64,000 nucleotides of DNA from Podocnemis expansa (taxonomy: Eukaryota; Chordata; Testudines; Podocnemididae). Location: assembly GCA_007922195.1 (NCBI GenBank), contig ML681963.1:57457586-57521585 (forward strand), given 5' to 3'. The position numbers were made by a program, and so were the translations under genes. Under the pieces are notes generated by a model. The model made no database searches. It saw nothing but the letters and a program-made list of their open reading frames with translations, and had not been told where the DNA came from. Numbering within the stretch: position 1 is the first letter of the stretch; every line of letters starts with the position of its first letter. This document shows, one piece after another, positions 36,897 through 47,236 of the stretch.

Positions 36897-38116
36897 GTAA
36901 GCTTAGAAGCTGTGCCTAACAGCTTCTGAGGGGGGACATCTAATTTGCATGGGTCCTGTATTAGCATGAACACAAAGAGCACAATTAAGTATAAGTATAC
37001 TGGGTGCAGGGCATAGTCGGTAATCGTATTTGGGGTTAATCTGATCACAAATCTGTCAATATCTGTAATTCTACTGAAGGGAAATATAAAATACTGTCTT
37101 TGGGGAATTGCTAGTCTCTGTTTGTTTCAAATCTGTCTGGGTTAGTTAAAGGGTAAAAGCAACCCTTAGTTAAAAAGAGACTTGTAGGAGAGGCTACTGC
37201 ATGTTTCAGCCTGAAAAGAAGTTGAAGATGGGGGGTGGGGTTGTATAGCTCTTTCTGGAGAAGTGTTTAAGGCAATTTCTGATCCTCCCAATACCTCACT
37301 GTCTAATGATAGTCTGGTTAGGTTTCTCCTGGGGCCTTTGTTATTTAAATAGAAGTAGCTGTTTGCAGTTTCTTGAGGTCAAGAGCTGAAATCACTAGCG
37401 AGAGAAAACTCTCTCTCTGAGCTGAAATCACTGAAGAGGAGCAGTAGCTGGAGGAGCCAGTGAATGGTGAGAGTGCTTGGTGCATATGACCAGTGGGCAG
37501 AGCTGGTGGACAGTGGGTGGAGCTAGTGGATGGTGAGACCGGCCAACGGTGAGCTGCATGGTGTGAGTGACTGGTGGGCAGAGCCGGCGGACAGTGGGCA
37601 CAGCTAAGGGATGGTGCTAGAGGATGGAGTGAATGACCAGTGGTTGGCGCCAGCGGACAGTTGGTATGAAAGACACTCCCTACATACCCTAGGGTGGATC
37701 GGGAGCCTAGTTAGAACTGATTCTCCAGATCAGTGCCAATTTTGCTAATGGGTTTACATTTGCTGTTATGCTACGTGGGATCATGTTGAAAGGTTTTGCA
37801 TTAAGTCTTATACATTCTGTTATGTGGTGTGGGTTGTTGGGAACTTTGTCTGTACTGATTTTCTAGATCAGTGCTGACCTCTGTTATTTGGCCTTTTACA
37901 TTACATTTTACTGCGATTAAAGTTCTGTTTACTACACTCAGTCTTGTGCTAGTGAGTGGGGAAGCCTTACCCTTTTGGGGTGCCCAGGGAACAGTGCAGG
38001 ATTCCCAGAAACCTGGGTGGGGGCTCAAGCAGGTTGGTGGTGTTGCATCATTGGCAAACCCCTAGATATAGAACCTGGCTCTTGTTCTGCCAGCCTGCCC
38101 TGGCAGAAGGGTTATA
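36897..38116 (+). mobile_element. Solo LTR of a Ty3/gypsy element
   Basis: The 1.22-kb sequence matches the 3' LTR at 58,475-60,112 (minus strand) in order: GTAAGC start, a GAGGGG..ACATC block followed by ATTTGCATGG, a minisatellite of CAGTGG(G/T)..GAGC words (37,440-37,660), an AAAGTTCTG/ACTACACTCA segment, GTGCCCAGGGAA, ATATAGAACCTGGC and the GGCAGAAGGGTTATA end. Flanking CTTTTCTAAA (36,887-36,896) and CTTTCTAAA (38,117-38,125) look like a target duplication with one indel; their length is more than the usual 4-6 bp, so the exact borders are uncertain. There is no internal region, hence a solo LTR made by recombination. Confidence 0.8.
37440..37660 (+). repeat. Degenerate minisatellite inside the solo LTR
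   Basis: Repeated words GACCAGTGGGCAGAGC, GGTGGACAGTGGGTGGAGC and AGTGGATGGTG recur over about 220 bp with a loose period of roughly 30-60 bp. The complementary array is seen at 59,140-59,400 in the 3' LTR of the gypsy element. Confidence 0.7.
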
Positions 38117-38345
38117 CTTTCTAAATATAGACAGGGGGTTGCTTAAGTTGACTTAAAGAGCTTTAAGTTGGCTTAAGACCCCTAGTGTAGACATAGCCAA
38201 TATGGACTAATTTGACTAACATTAGTTCAAATTAGTCCTCGTTGTTAATTCGAAATAATAAGTTCGAGTTCTGTTTGAACTAAACTTGAACTTATTAGTT
38301 CAAATTAACAAATCTGAACTAACTTTTTCTAGTGTAGTCATAGCC

Positions 38346-38834
38346 TAAATGTTATTGCTTCCTGTGTGCTGAATTGTAGAGACATTGGATATATGGCATC
38401 TATCAGGCACCTTTGACCATCTCACCTGAATCTCTTCAGGGTTCTGAGAAACTGGACATTCAAACTGTGATGTGGGTCTGAGTGATTTTCTGTAAATTCA
38501 GTGATACTTTTGACTTCTATAAAGCTTGAGGAGGAATTAAACCCACCTGCTTCCAGGCACAACTGACCTTCTCATTATAGGGATCAAGAAGAAAGTTCCT
38601 TGAGGACAGCTTACCCCACATCTGTCTGCTGCAGGGTTTTTGCACTTCTGAAGCAGATGGTCCTGACCACTGTCAATGATGGGATACTGGACAAGCTGGA
38701 TCCTCTGTTGATCCAGCCCGGCTAGTGGTGTCATCCTCTCTTTGAAAGATGTGCAACACTGAATATACTCAGTTAGGAAACCAGGGCAATGTTGAAAGTA
38801 GCCACATTTACTCATTCAGAATGCTCTGAGACTG
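38346..38834. other. Unresolved non-coding stretch
   Basis: Nothing recognised between the nested MITEs and the old CR1. Confidence 0.4.
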
Positions 38835-39070
38835 ATGATCTCATGGATTCCAAAGCCAGAAGGGACCACTGTGGTCATCTTGTCTGACCTCCTGGCTAGC
38901 ATGGCTCAGAGACTTTCTCCAAAGTAATTCCTAGAACAGATGTTACAAAAATATTCAATCTTTATTTTAAAAATGTCAGTGTGGAGAATCCACCATGGCC
39001 CTTGGGAAATTCTTCCAATTGTCCATCATTCTCACTTGTCAAAAATGTACACCTTATTTCTAGACTGAAT

Positions 39071-39374
39071 GGCTGTGTTCACAGAGCACTCTTATTTCGA
39101 AACAACAGAGGTTGTTTCGAAATAAGAAATACCCTTTTCATATGACACACGGTTGTTTCGAAACAAGTTAAACCCCATGCGGGGACGAAACAACGGTGAC
39201 TTGTTTCGAAATAACTGTTGCCTGAACCTGCTGTTTCGCTTTGAGCTTTTTTCCTTAATTCGAATTAACAAACTGTTAATTCAAATTAAGTTATTTCGAA
39301 ATAAGGTATTATTTCGATACACGTTGTTTCGAAACAACGTGTATCAAAATAACCCCCTGTGTGTGAACACAGCC
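39071..39374. mobile_element. Harbinger-like MITE, palindrome-rich family, copy 2
   Basis: The 304-bp element has GGCTGTGTTCACAGAGC and GTGAACACAGCC ends and sits inside the old CR1. Flanks AAT and ATT are a poor 3-bp match, perhaps decayed. The interior carries TTATTTCGAAACAAC, TTGTTTCGAAACAA, AATTCGAATTAA and ACACGTTGTTTCGAAACAAC words, as in copies 1, 3 and 4, but fewer of them. Confidence 0.8.
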
Positions 39375-39487
39375 ATTAATGTGTCTGTCTTCAACTCCCA
39401 GCCCTTGGATTATGTTAGACCGTTCTCTGCTGGATTAAGGAGCCCTTGATCAAACATTTGTTGTCCAGGATGGATGACAGACATATA

Positions 39488-39959
39488 GGCTATGTCTACA
39501 CTTACAAGGTATTTCAAATTAAAGAGGCTTACTTCAAAATAATTTATTCCCTGATCAAGGAGGCATTTTATTATATCAAATTAAGTGGTTCCTTAATTTG
39601 AAATAAGGAACTGCTAATTTGATACAATAAAACCTCCTTTTACTTTGAAGTATCGCTTACTTTGAAGTTATTAGTTCAAATTAAGCTATTTTAAGCCAAA
39701 GAACAGGTTTAATTTGAACTAATTTCCCTATTCTTTTGCTTGCCTTCCCTTATTTCAAATTCAAGAGTCTAGTGAAGACTCTTTACTTCGAATTAATAAA
39801 GCCCACTTTATATCAAATTAGAGATTCTTCACTGGACTCCTAATTTGAAATAATATCTTCAAAGTAGTGCTAATTTGAAATAATAACTTTTATTTAAATT
39901 TGAAGTAGTTATTTCAAATTAACTATTTCAAATTAATTTTTGTAAGTGTAGACATAGCC
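39488..39959. mobile_element. Harbinger-like MITE, GGCTATGTCTACACT family
   Basis: The 472-bp element starts GGCTATGTCTACACTTACAA and ends TTGTAAGTGTAGACATAGCC, near-perfect termini. Flanks are ATA (39,485-39,487 and 39,960-39,962), an exact 3-bp duplication. The interior is AT-rich with repeated ATTTCAAATTAA words. Removing it and one ATA restores the collinear CR1 text. It belongs with the elements at 34,267 and 35,585 by its ends. Confidence 0.9.
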
Positions 39960-40334
39960 ATAGATTCTAATAAAGTCACCCTTTAATCTTACTTTTGGTA
40001 AGCTGAATAAATTGAACTTTCTGAGTCCATCACCATGAGGCACCTTTTTTAACCCTTTGATTATTCTTGTGGCTCTTCTCTGAACCCTGTCCAGTTTACC
40101 AACCTTCTTTTTGACTTGTGGGCATCAGACCTAAACACAGTATTCCAACAGAGATCTCACCAGTCCCAAATTACTCCTTCATGCCTACTTGAGAGCCCCG
40201 TTTTAAACAATCAAGCTCTGCTCTGTGGCATATCTTATTCAGTTCTCTGTTCCTCTAAGCAAGGCTCATGGATCTGCCTACCCTGCTTGTAGCGCCTTGT
40301 CCTCATGCTGAGCTAAAAGGAGCCTCCTCTCTTA

Positions 40335-40618
40335 GGGTATGTCTTCACTGACGGTGGCAAAACTGCCGCTGTCAGCCCGCTGTTCCAGCCATGATTAACA
40401 ATGAGTATGTACTCAGTTCTGCACTCAGGAGGGTTGGCACCAGAAGTCCTACCCCCCAGGAGACGCAGCTGAAAGCCGACCACAAGCTATTTGTGGTTGA
40501 CTTTCAGCAGTGTGTCCCAGCGGCTTAGGAAGTCACCAATAGTTATGCAAGCCATTTTACATGCCTTGTGTAACTGCCGGTTGACTGCCACTGCAAATCC
40601 CTCAGTGTAGATGAGGGC
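40335..40618. mobile_element. Harbinger-like MITE with TTA duplication
   Basis: It starts GGGTATGTCTTCACTGACGG and ends CCTCAGTGTAGATGAGGGC. Flanks are TTA at 40,332-40,334 and 40,619-40,621. Terminal similarity is moderate (core TCT.CACTG). The interior has GAAAGCCGACCACAAGC and GTGGTTGACTTTC as internal inverted words. It is non-coding. Confidence 0.75.
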
Positions 40619-41147
40619 TTAGTGAGAAAGGCATAGGAAATGTCTCAGGGATTCATGTGCAGTGTCAGCACTCGGCTGCCTCCACTGGAGCATGACCCGC
40701 CAGCTGACTTGCCTTTGTAGATTGCTGTCAGGAGGCCAGGGTCCAGGGAATCATACCACACAAGTACATGAGGCGCTCCTTTACAGCACAGCTCTATGGT
40801 GCAAACGCCAAAGGCTCAGCATTCAGAAAAGGCAGATGTCTCCAACTGGAGGAGAAAACAACTCTGCCAAGTGTGAAACTGAATCCCTAGCACCCTAAGA
40901 AGTATCAAGGCCTTAGGAGCACTTTGTGAGTAAGAATTTCCTCTGTGAGGAACCAAGCATTCACGGACAGCAGGATTTCAGCCACCCATTCCCATGCTCT
41001 GGCCTGATACCTGCTTTCAGCTGGCTGCCATGAGCACAAAAAAATCTCCTCCAACACCCTGGCCATCTATACTCCCGCTGATAGCTCTGCTGTCCCTGAC
41101 TTCCTTTCCTGGGAATGCTAACAGGATGAAACTCTCTCCTGCTGAGT
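40619..41147. other. Unresolved non-coding stretch
   Basis: Nothing recognised. Confidence 0.4.
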
Positions 41148-41921
41148 GTTCCAAAGGGGCAGCCATGTTAGTCTAGTTCAGCAAAACAAACAGGGTGTCC
41201 TGTGGCACTTAAAGACTAACATATTTATTTATTGCATGAGCTTTCATGGGAGAAAGCCTCATTTCATCAGATGCTTAGAAGAACGAAGTGGGATTTTCTC
41301 CACAAAAGGTCAAGCAATAAATAAATTTGTTACTTTTTAAGTGCCATAGGACTCCTTGTTTGTTTTCCTGTTCTGAGGAAGAGCATGAGCCTAAAAAAAA
41401 GCAAGGAGTCTTGTGGCACTTAAAGACTAACAGATTTAAATCTGTTAGGCTGTGTTCACGCACAGGCATTATTTCGATACAAGTTGTGTCGAAACAACTT
41501 GTATCCAAATAATGTCTTATTTCGAAATAACTTAATTTGAATTAACAGTTTGTTAATTCGAATTAAGAAAAAAGCTCAAAGCGAAATAGCAGTTTCAGGC
41601 AACAGTTATTTCGAAACAAGTCACTGTTGTTTCGAAACAACATGTTCAGACTGCATTGTTTCGAAACAATTGTTTTGAAACAATGTCGTTTCTCCCCCAG
41701 ATGGGGTTTAAGTTGTTTCGAAACAACGGCGTTGTTTCGAAACAATGGGTGCCGTTGTTTCGAAACAACCGTGCGTCGTGTGAACAGGGTATTTCTTATT
41801 TCGAAACAACCTCTGTTGTTTTGAAATAAGAGTGCTATATGAACACACCCTTAGTCTTTAAGTGCCACAAGACTCCTTGCTTTTTTTGCTTTACTAGACT
41901 AACATGGCTGCCCCTTTGGAA
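41148..41921. repeat. Complex foldback array of SINE-like repeat
   Basis: The left end reads TGTTCCAAAGGGGCAGCCAT and the right end is its complement, ATGGCTGCCCCTTTGGAACA, followed by TGAG as on the left flank (possible 4-bp duplication). Within, one repeat copy (41,148-41,290) is followed by an inverted copy (GCAATAAATAAATTTGTTAC to CTCCTTGTTTGTTTTCCTG). A second inverted pair follows, and its 88-bp perfect palindrome is split by a MITE at 41,448-41,850. Confidence 0.75.
41448..41850. mobile_element. Harbinger-like MITE, palindrome-rich family, copy 3
   Basis: The 403-bp element starts GGCTGTGTTCACGCAC and ends ATGAACACACCC, flanked by exact TTA duplications (41,445-41,447 and 41,851-41,853). 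It carries at least ten TTGTTTCGAAACAA- or TTATTTCGAAATAA-type palindromes and an AATTCGAATTAA inverted pair. It is oriented opposite to copies 1, 2 and 4, judged by the position of the AATTCGAATTAA hairpin near its left end. It lies 10 bp from the centre of a perfect palindrome. Confidence 0.9.
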
Positions 41922-44145
41922 CATGAGGCCTAAGTTCTCCCTGAGGCATCTCACTCATCATTTATGCCATTGCAATTTATTTATGCCATTGTACCACTTA
42001 TCTCACCAGTACAAGGTGTATGCATCACAGATGTCTCCCATAGGTAGCTAATCCATAAGGCTAAAGCAGGACTTATGTGATGCACAGGCTTTGAGTTGGC
42101 CCTCTGTATAGGAGAGGAGGTCTCTTCCTACATGAATTCAGCTAGCTGTCCTGGGCGCCATGAAATACATCTTGCCCTCCAGCAGCAGTTCCATATGTTG
42201 ACAGAGGTGTTCCAGCCTCTGAGGCTAACTGCCTCCAACCCATAGGCAAGGTTTCCAACCAGCTTTCAGTCACAAACTGATGGCTGTGTGCCTGGTTAGT
42301 GCAGGTGATCTGAGGATGGAACTACTCCTTCAGACCAGCTCCTGGGGCACTAGGATCCTTACAGCTGCTTGCTAGACCAAGAGCATCCAATAGAACACAT
42401 GATGATCCCATTGCCCAGACACATCCTGCTGAGGTACTGCCATGACGATCCATGTCTGCAAAATCCTTCAGCAGAGGAAAGCAGGATTCAATGGGCTCTG
42501 GTTGCTGAGAGAGCTACAGGCCATAAGGGGAGGCTGGAAGTGAGCACACTCTCTACAATCACACAGGTGTGAAGAGTAGATGTGGAGGTTCTCTCGTTGT
42601 GCTTTTTTCCCTGGATCATTTAGAAGTGGCCCTAGTCTCAAGGATCAGTACTAATACAGTTGGCTCTTTGTTTTAAAAAGCCTCTGTTCCTCTTCTGCCA
42701 TTTCCAGAGGATCCCTGGATGCTGAGTGAATAAGTGATGCATGCATCACCTCACAAAAGCCATGGTTGACATCCATAAGGCAGGCAAGGGACTCAGGAAA
42801 CCCTGAAATAAAAGTCTAATGCATCCCACCCCAATCACAGGACCAAGTGGCAGGTGCCAATGAGGTTGTGTGCTATCTATTGTTATCCAGCTCACATCTG
42901 TCGACAGCTTTCCGCACCCTGCCATGGAAACCTTTGCTTTAACTCAAGAATTTCTGTGTTGCACCAAGGGGCTGATTCACCACAGCCAGGATTTGCTGGC
43001 ATTTACCAAGTAGCTAGACAATCTGTCTCACTCTGGGGATTAGACTCCGGGAAACTCTGAGAGCGTTTGGTTCAGAAAAGCAAGAGAGATTCTCTGTGCC
43101 TTTGAAGAACATTGTTCAATTAACTTTTCTAGGGCCAGCGTCAGGCTGTGCTGAGTGGGTCACACCACAGCAGGTTGCAGGGTTCAGGATTAATTAATAA
43201 ACTATTACATTCCAACAACTTAGCTCTCCCAGGCAGCAGTTCAGTGGTTTGAAGCCTTTGCAATTCCCAGAGTTGCCAGTACTTCTCAGACAATAACCTC
43301 AGCTCATTTGGCACCTCTGAGACAGTGTGCGCAGGAGACTGCACACTCCTCCAGCTTCAGATCTTTGACTTGTAGTTTGTAAATTGTCCATTGTGCCATT
43401 GCTGAGAAACTGCTTCCTCTGCCAGCAATACAGGCTGATGGTACTGGGTTGCATATAGCGGGGTCCACTGGCTTCTAGAAAGTGACCAGCTGTCACGGTG
43501 ATCTATATAGATGTCTGCCAGAGGCCACCATAATCTAAAATCTGAAGCCAGGCTATGTGCAACCCAGTGACTTGCAACTAGGGATCAGAAATCTTTTTCT
43601 CTTTGCTTTAGTTTACTCTGGATGGAGTTTTTTCCATTCCCACATCCCTGTGCTCAGGCTTCCAGTCCTCCCTGAAAGCTAGGCTTTGAATGTTCAGCCC
43701 AGAAGAACCAGACTGGACTCCCCTGGGGACCCATCACGACTGGTCCTGGACCAGATGTGCATGGCCTTCCATAAAATCACTGGATAGCAAAAGCAAAGCA
43801 GGGACCCTTCCTGGTGTTATCTGGGACCCAAGCAATTAACTGGGACATGCTATGTGTCTGGTGCAGTGACTGTCCCTTTGTGCAACTAGCTTAGATTGCC
43901 CAATCACGGAGCAAACTGAGGGAAGGAAGGAAAGGTGTGGAGATGGCCTGGTCAACAGAGCCAATAAACGACTCAGGAAAAGCAAAGGAGCTAATGTGGA
44001 TTTAATGTTTTCACCACATACTTCCATAATGTCAACTTCATGACTCAGTGTTTAGGGTGTGAAATAACGCACCTATAATACTACCTTTTAATGACCCTTG
44101 TAACCATTAGTGCTGACCACAAGAGTACTAAAAGGGAGGTAACAG
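41922..44145. other. Unresolved non-coding stretch
   Basis: No gene or datable element was recognised in about 2.2 kb. Confidence 0.45.
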
Positions 44146-44186
44146 AGCTAGTTGGATAAAACAAACAAGGAGTCCTATGGCACTTA
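44146..44186 (+). repeat. SINE-like 'AAGGAGTC' repeat, truncated
   Basis: TAGTTGGATAAAACAAACAA followed by GGAGTCCTATGGCACTTA matches the family, then stops exactly where a MITE-like end begins at 44,187. Confidence 0.65.
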
Positions 44187-44484
44187 GGATTCGTCAACAC
44201 TGGAGCCTTAGATCAACTTAAGGAAGCTTATGGAAGCTACAGGCCCCTGTGGCCACATTGGACTTTCGTTAAGTTGACTTAAGTGCTTTCTTAAGTCGAC
44301 TTAATAATACCACATCTTAGGGTCAACTTAACGCTTATGTCGATCTTATTAAGGCAACTTAAGTCACCATAGACAGTGAATAGCCCTTAAGTCAACCTAA
44401 TTGGCCTCCAACCCCCCCGCCAACCCCTAGAGTTCCTGGTCACCAGGGAGAGTCAACCTAGCACTTGCCAGTGTGGATGCAGGC
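44187..44484. mobile_element. Probable Harbinger-like MITE
   Basis: Starts GGATTCGTCAACACTGGAGC and ends CCAGTGTGGATGCAGGC, which is inverted with mismatches. The sub-ends hold TTAAGTTGACTTAAG, CTTAAGTCGACTTAA and CAACTTAAG words like those in the inner MITE at 35,585, so the two are probably related. Flanks TTA and AGT do not match, so the right border may be wrong or decayed. Confidence 0.6.
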
Positions 44485-45420
44485 AGTCAACAGGAGTTCT
44501 CAGTGTAAAAACTGAGAACACCCCCTTATTATACCATTTCAGGGATATGGGGATTGCAGTTATTTTTGCAAATTAGGACTTGCCTCTTTTTTCAGTAGGT
44601 TGAGAATTCCCTTGCTTGCAACAAAAGTTATAACTTGTAGATTTTAATAAAAACTCCAGAGATGTTTGTTGACTGATAATTAAAAAGAGAAGAGAAAAGC
44701 AAACTGATCTAGTAGGAGCCTGTGTTACAAAGTATGGTATTTTTTCTACAATTAGAAGGTCTAAGTAACAGAATAAAATCCAACTCAGGGATGGATCTGC
44801 TCAAAGGAGAAGTTGTAACAAGGTCCTAATCTAAAAGGTGGGGGGAGTGGCTAGCTCCATTGCGTTGCTGCCTTATGCATACTGCCAGGGGTCACCAGGC
44901 CAAGCAGAGAAGGCTAGCACCCCTTCAATCACAATACTATGGACAATTGTGTGTTCATGGAAACTCATGCAGACTCAGGGAGCAGATGAAGAGCAAAGGT
45001 GAAAGTGGAAGCCAGAGGGCCTGCTTCAGTTCCTGAGATTTGGCAGTGGAGAAGGGACCAGGACCTCAAGGGACTTGGACAGGCTCAGCAGCAGACAGGA
45101 TCTTCCAGGACCTTTCTTTCCAGCCTGGCATTGGCTCTCTTCTCCTCCCCCTGTCTTAGCACTTCCATCTCATTTCTCCACCCAGTCGCCCCCACCTCCA
45201 TTTGCAAGGAGGTCCCATACACACACTTCAGGCTATTACATGCAATTTTGGAGACTTGACATACTTCCTGATTTGAGACAGGAGTATGGCATGTTGGATC
45301 ACCCACTGCCTGTTCTATATAGGTGATCTCAGATTAGATGTGTAGATTTCAAAGATGCAATAGAACCCCCAAGAGAAAGGATGAAAGCCATGAAGGATTC
45401 CCTCCCCCACCCCTGCAGCC
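44485..45420. other. Unresolved non-coding stretch
   Basis: Nothing recognised. Frames around 45,000-45,330 overlap on both strands. Confidence 0.4.
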
Positions 45421-45525
45421 ATGGTCACTGTTCAATTTTCTGGTGGCGGCCACTTTTTTCAATGGAGGGTCGCCGCAGGATGGAGGTGTCTGGAGCTAGG
45501 TCTGGAGCAAAAAAGTTTGACAACC
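45421..45525. repeat. Possible right end of a hAT-like element
   Basis: AAAAAAGTTTGACAACCACTG resembles the TTTGAAAACCACTG right terminus of hAT elements (compare GTTTGAAAATCACTG at 47,228). No left end or duplication was found. Confidence 0.35.
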
Positions 45526-46513
45526 ACTGGCTTAAGGGTGGCTGAAAAACCAGACCGTGCACTCCTGTTCCGCCACTTTTGGCCAGCTCTCCCAGTCGCT
45601 GGCATGGGATGGCCAGTGCAGGGAACTGCCCTTCCTTTGGGTCAGCCAGCCCCGCCCCCAAGTGCCCAGGGGGAGGTGCGTGGGGGCCCCGCAGAGGGTG
45701 ATTCGCCCAGGGCCCTGCACCTCCCTACAGACAGCCCTGCCCACACTGGTATGGGGGGGGGGCTCCAATTTAGGAGAGTTCTGGGGCCCCCCAAGTTATA
45801 CGTTAACCCCTGCCAGGCACAAGTTGCATATACCTTGTTGCTGGAGGTGGAGCTGGTAGCTCTCATTGCAAGTTACTGGGTTGTTAGGGTGAGAGCTGGA
45901 AGCCCTTGTTACACAAGTGACTCGGTTGTGAGGAGTTGGAATTGGCTCTCCTGTTTGTAAGTTACCTGGCCATTAGTGACATTTAGCAGCTTGTTAGGAT
46001 CAGAGAATGCATTGAAAAAGTATCCAAAATAAACCCTTTTTAATTCTGTTTTTTTTTTTTTATTTTGCAAGTTAAGCTTTTCTGCTCCAACCAAGAACAG
46101 ATGTCTGAACCGGCTGATGAATTGGAAACATCTGAAACAATTCTCAAAGCTGAAGTATAATAAATATACCTTTCATCACAACCCCTGCATAAGGGTTGGA
46201 AAGGCAAAAATCACTGTGTTCAATGGGCCCGTGCTGGAGAATCATTATTACAAATGAACTCAGTTAAAGATCCCCTGTTTGAGGAACTTTCCTAGAGCTC
46301 AAGGTATCACCTTGAGAACCTGGAATTGTGGCTGTTGCCTTCTGCCACCTTTCCCTAGATCTCTACCTTTTGGCCTGACAATAGCAGCATCTGCTGTGTA
46401 GGAAGGGAACTGGGAAAAGCGAACCTTCTGCAGAGATGCAGGCTGAAAGGCCCACCTGAGCACCCAGTACAGCAGAACTGCGAAGCTAGGAGTAGCTGCA
46501 CTGTAGTATATGG
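45526..46513. other. Unresolved stretch
   Basis: A 179-codon frame (45,421-45,960) crosses the hAT-like fragment and a GC-rich segment and shows no domain. A T-rich run lies near 46,048. No gene was supported. Confidence 0.4.
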
Positions 46514-46821
46514 CAATGGTTCCTAGCCTTTTCTCTACTGCAGCACACCTTGAGGCCTTCAATTATGCTGCAGTACACCACGATGCTACATACACAAATA
46601 CTCAAATTAACTTATGAATATTCATGACCCACTGCACCCTGTTTTGGGGTTGCTGTCTGGGGCACCGCCCCCCCCCCCCCCCGGCCAGGGCAACATGAGG
46701 CTCCCACCTCGGCTCTGGCTCTGGGGAGCCCACCTGCTGGGGCCACCACCCGTGGCTGCAGCTCTGGCTTGGGGGATTCTCGCAGCACGCTAGAGGATTT
46801 ACGACCGATTCAGAACCACTG
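46514..46821. mobile_element. hAT-like element with poly-C tract
   Basis: Starts CAATGGTTCCTAGCC and ends GATTCAGAACCACTG, an imperfect CAGTGGTTC-type terminus pair. Flanks GTATATGG and GTCTAGGC match at about five of eight positions, so the duplication is decayed. A run of 15 C (46,668-46,682) and an AATATTCATGA word, also seen in the element at 58,623, lie inside. Confidence 0.65.
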
Positions 46822-47040
46822 GTCTAGGCTATCAGTCTCATGGGAGAGAAGCATGGGAATCAAGTCCTAAATGTTTCAGAAAGTGATGTCTTCCTAACTG
46901 TGGAAGCTCAGTACAAAGGAGGAACCACTGAGTGGACAGGGCAGGATGAGGCACAGTCTCTCCCCATGATACCTCTGTGGGGCTCTGATATCCCCGGCCC
47001 AGCTGCTGCTTGTGATGCTAGGGCCAGGCACAAGCTAAAG

Positions 47041-47228
47041 TAGTGGTTTTTCAAACATTTTTTCTTAAGACCCAGTTGAAGAAAATCATTTATGCCCATG
47101 ACCCAAGAATTACATCGCTCAGCAATGCATTCCAGTCTTTTGGCGGCCGCAGCAGGGGGAGCTGTGACCCAGTGCCTGAGGGTCTGTGACCCAGTACTGG
47201 GTCCTGACCCTAAGTTTGAAAATCACTG
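47041..47228. mobile_element. Short hAT element with perfect 8-bp duplication
   Basis: The 188-bp element starts TAGTGGTTTTTCAAAC and ends GTTTGAAAATCACTG, flanked by AGCTAAAG at 47,033-47,040 and 47,229-47,236. The first base is T where C is usual. The interior repeats GTGACCCAGT words. It is non-autonomous. Confidence 0.9.
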
Positions 47229-47236
47229 AGCTAAAG

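Larger units (their letters stand above)
35585..38198. mobile_element. Harbinger-like MITE (inner)
   Basis: It starts GGCTATGTCTACACTGGGGG and ends CCCCTAGTGTAGACATAGCC. Flanks are AAT at 35582-35584 and 38199-38201, an exact 3-bp duplication. It sits inside the outer MITE. Its sub-ends carry AAGTCGACTTAA-type and TTAAGTTGACTTAA words. Its GC-rich left half (35,600-36,830) holds long hairpins, and its right half is interrupted by a solo LTR (36,897-38,116). Confidence 0.9.
34267..38345. mobile_element. Harbinger-like MITE (outer), host of nested insertions
   Basis: Ends are GGTTATGTCTACACTTGC and the near-complement TAGTGTAGTCATAGCC. It is flanked by TAA at 34264-34266 and 38346-38348, a 3-bp duplication typical of PIF/Harbinger. 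Without the inner element (35,585-38,198) it is about 1.46 kb. Its sub-ends are rich in TTAGTTCAAATTAA and GTTCGAAC-type inverted words. The interior has a C-rich block, a minisatellite (34,848-35,170) and a strong hairpin (35,322-35,497). No transposase frame was found. Confidence 0.85.
38835..40290 (-). mobile_element. Old CR1 LINE fragment broken by two MITEs
   Basis: Plus-strand landmarks are the complement of a CR1 3' region: GGATTCCAAAGCCAGAAGGG, ACCACTGTGGTCATCTTGTC, GGAGAATCCACCATGGCCC, ACACCTTATTTCTAGACTGA, then after the first MITE CTTCAACTCCCAGCCCTTGG, TGTTAGACCGTTCTCTGC, and after the second TCTAATAAAGTCACCCTTTA, CTTGTGGCTCTTCTCTGAAC, CCTGTCCAGTTTACCAACC. Removing both insertions leaves a collinear CR1. 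No intact frame remains. It belongs to an older CR1 subfamily than the 48.4-kb copy. Confidence 0.8.

Noticed and set aside
45421..45960. 179-codon plus-strand open frame
   Set aside because: It begins in a hAT-like fragment, runs through GC-rich sequence that keeps several frames open at once, and shows no domain.
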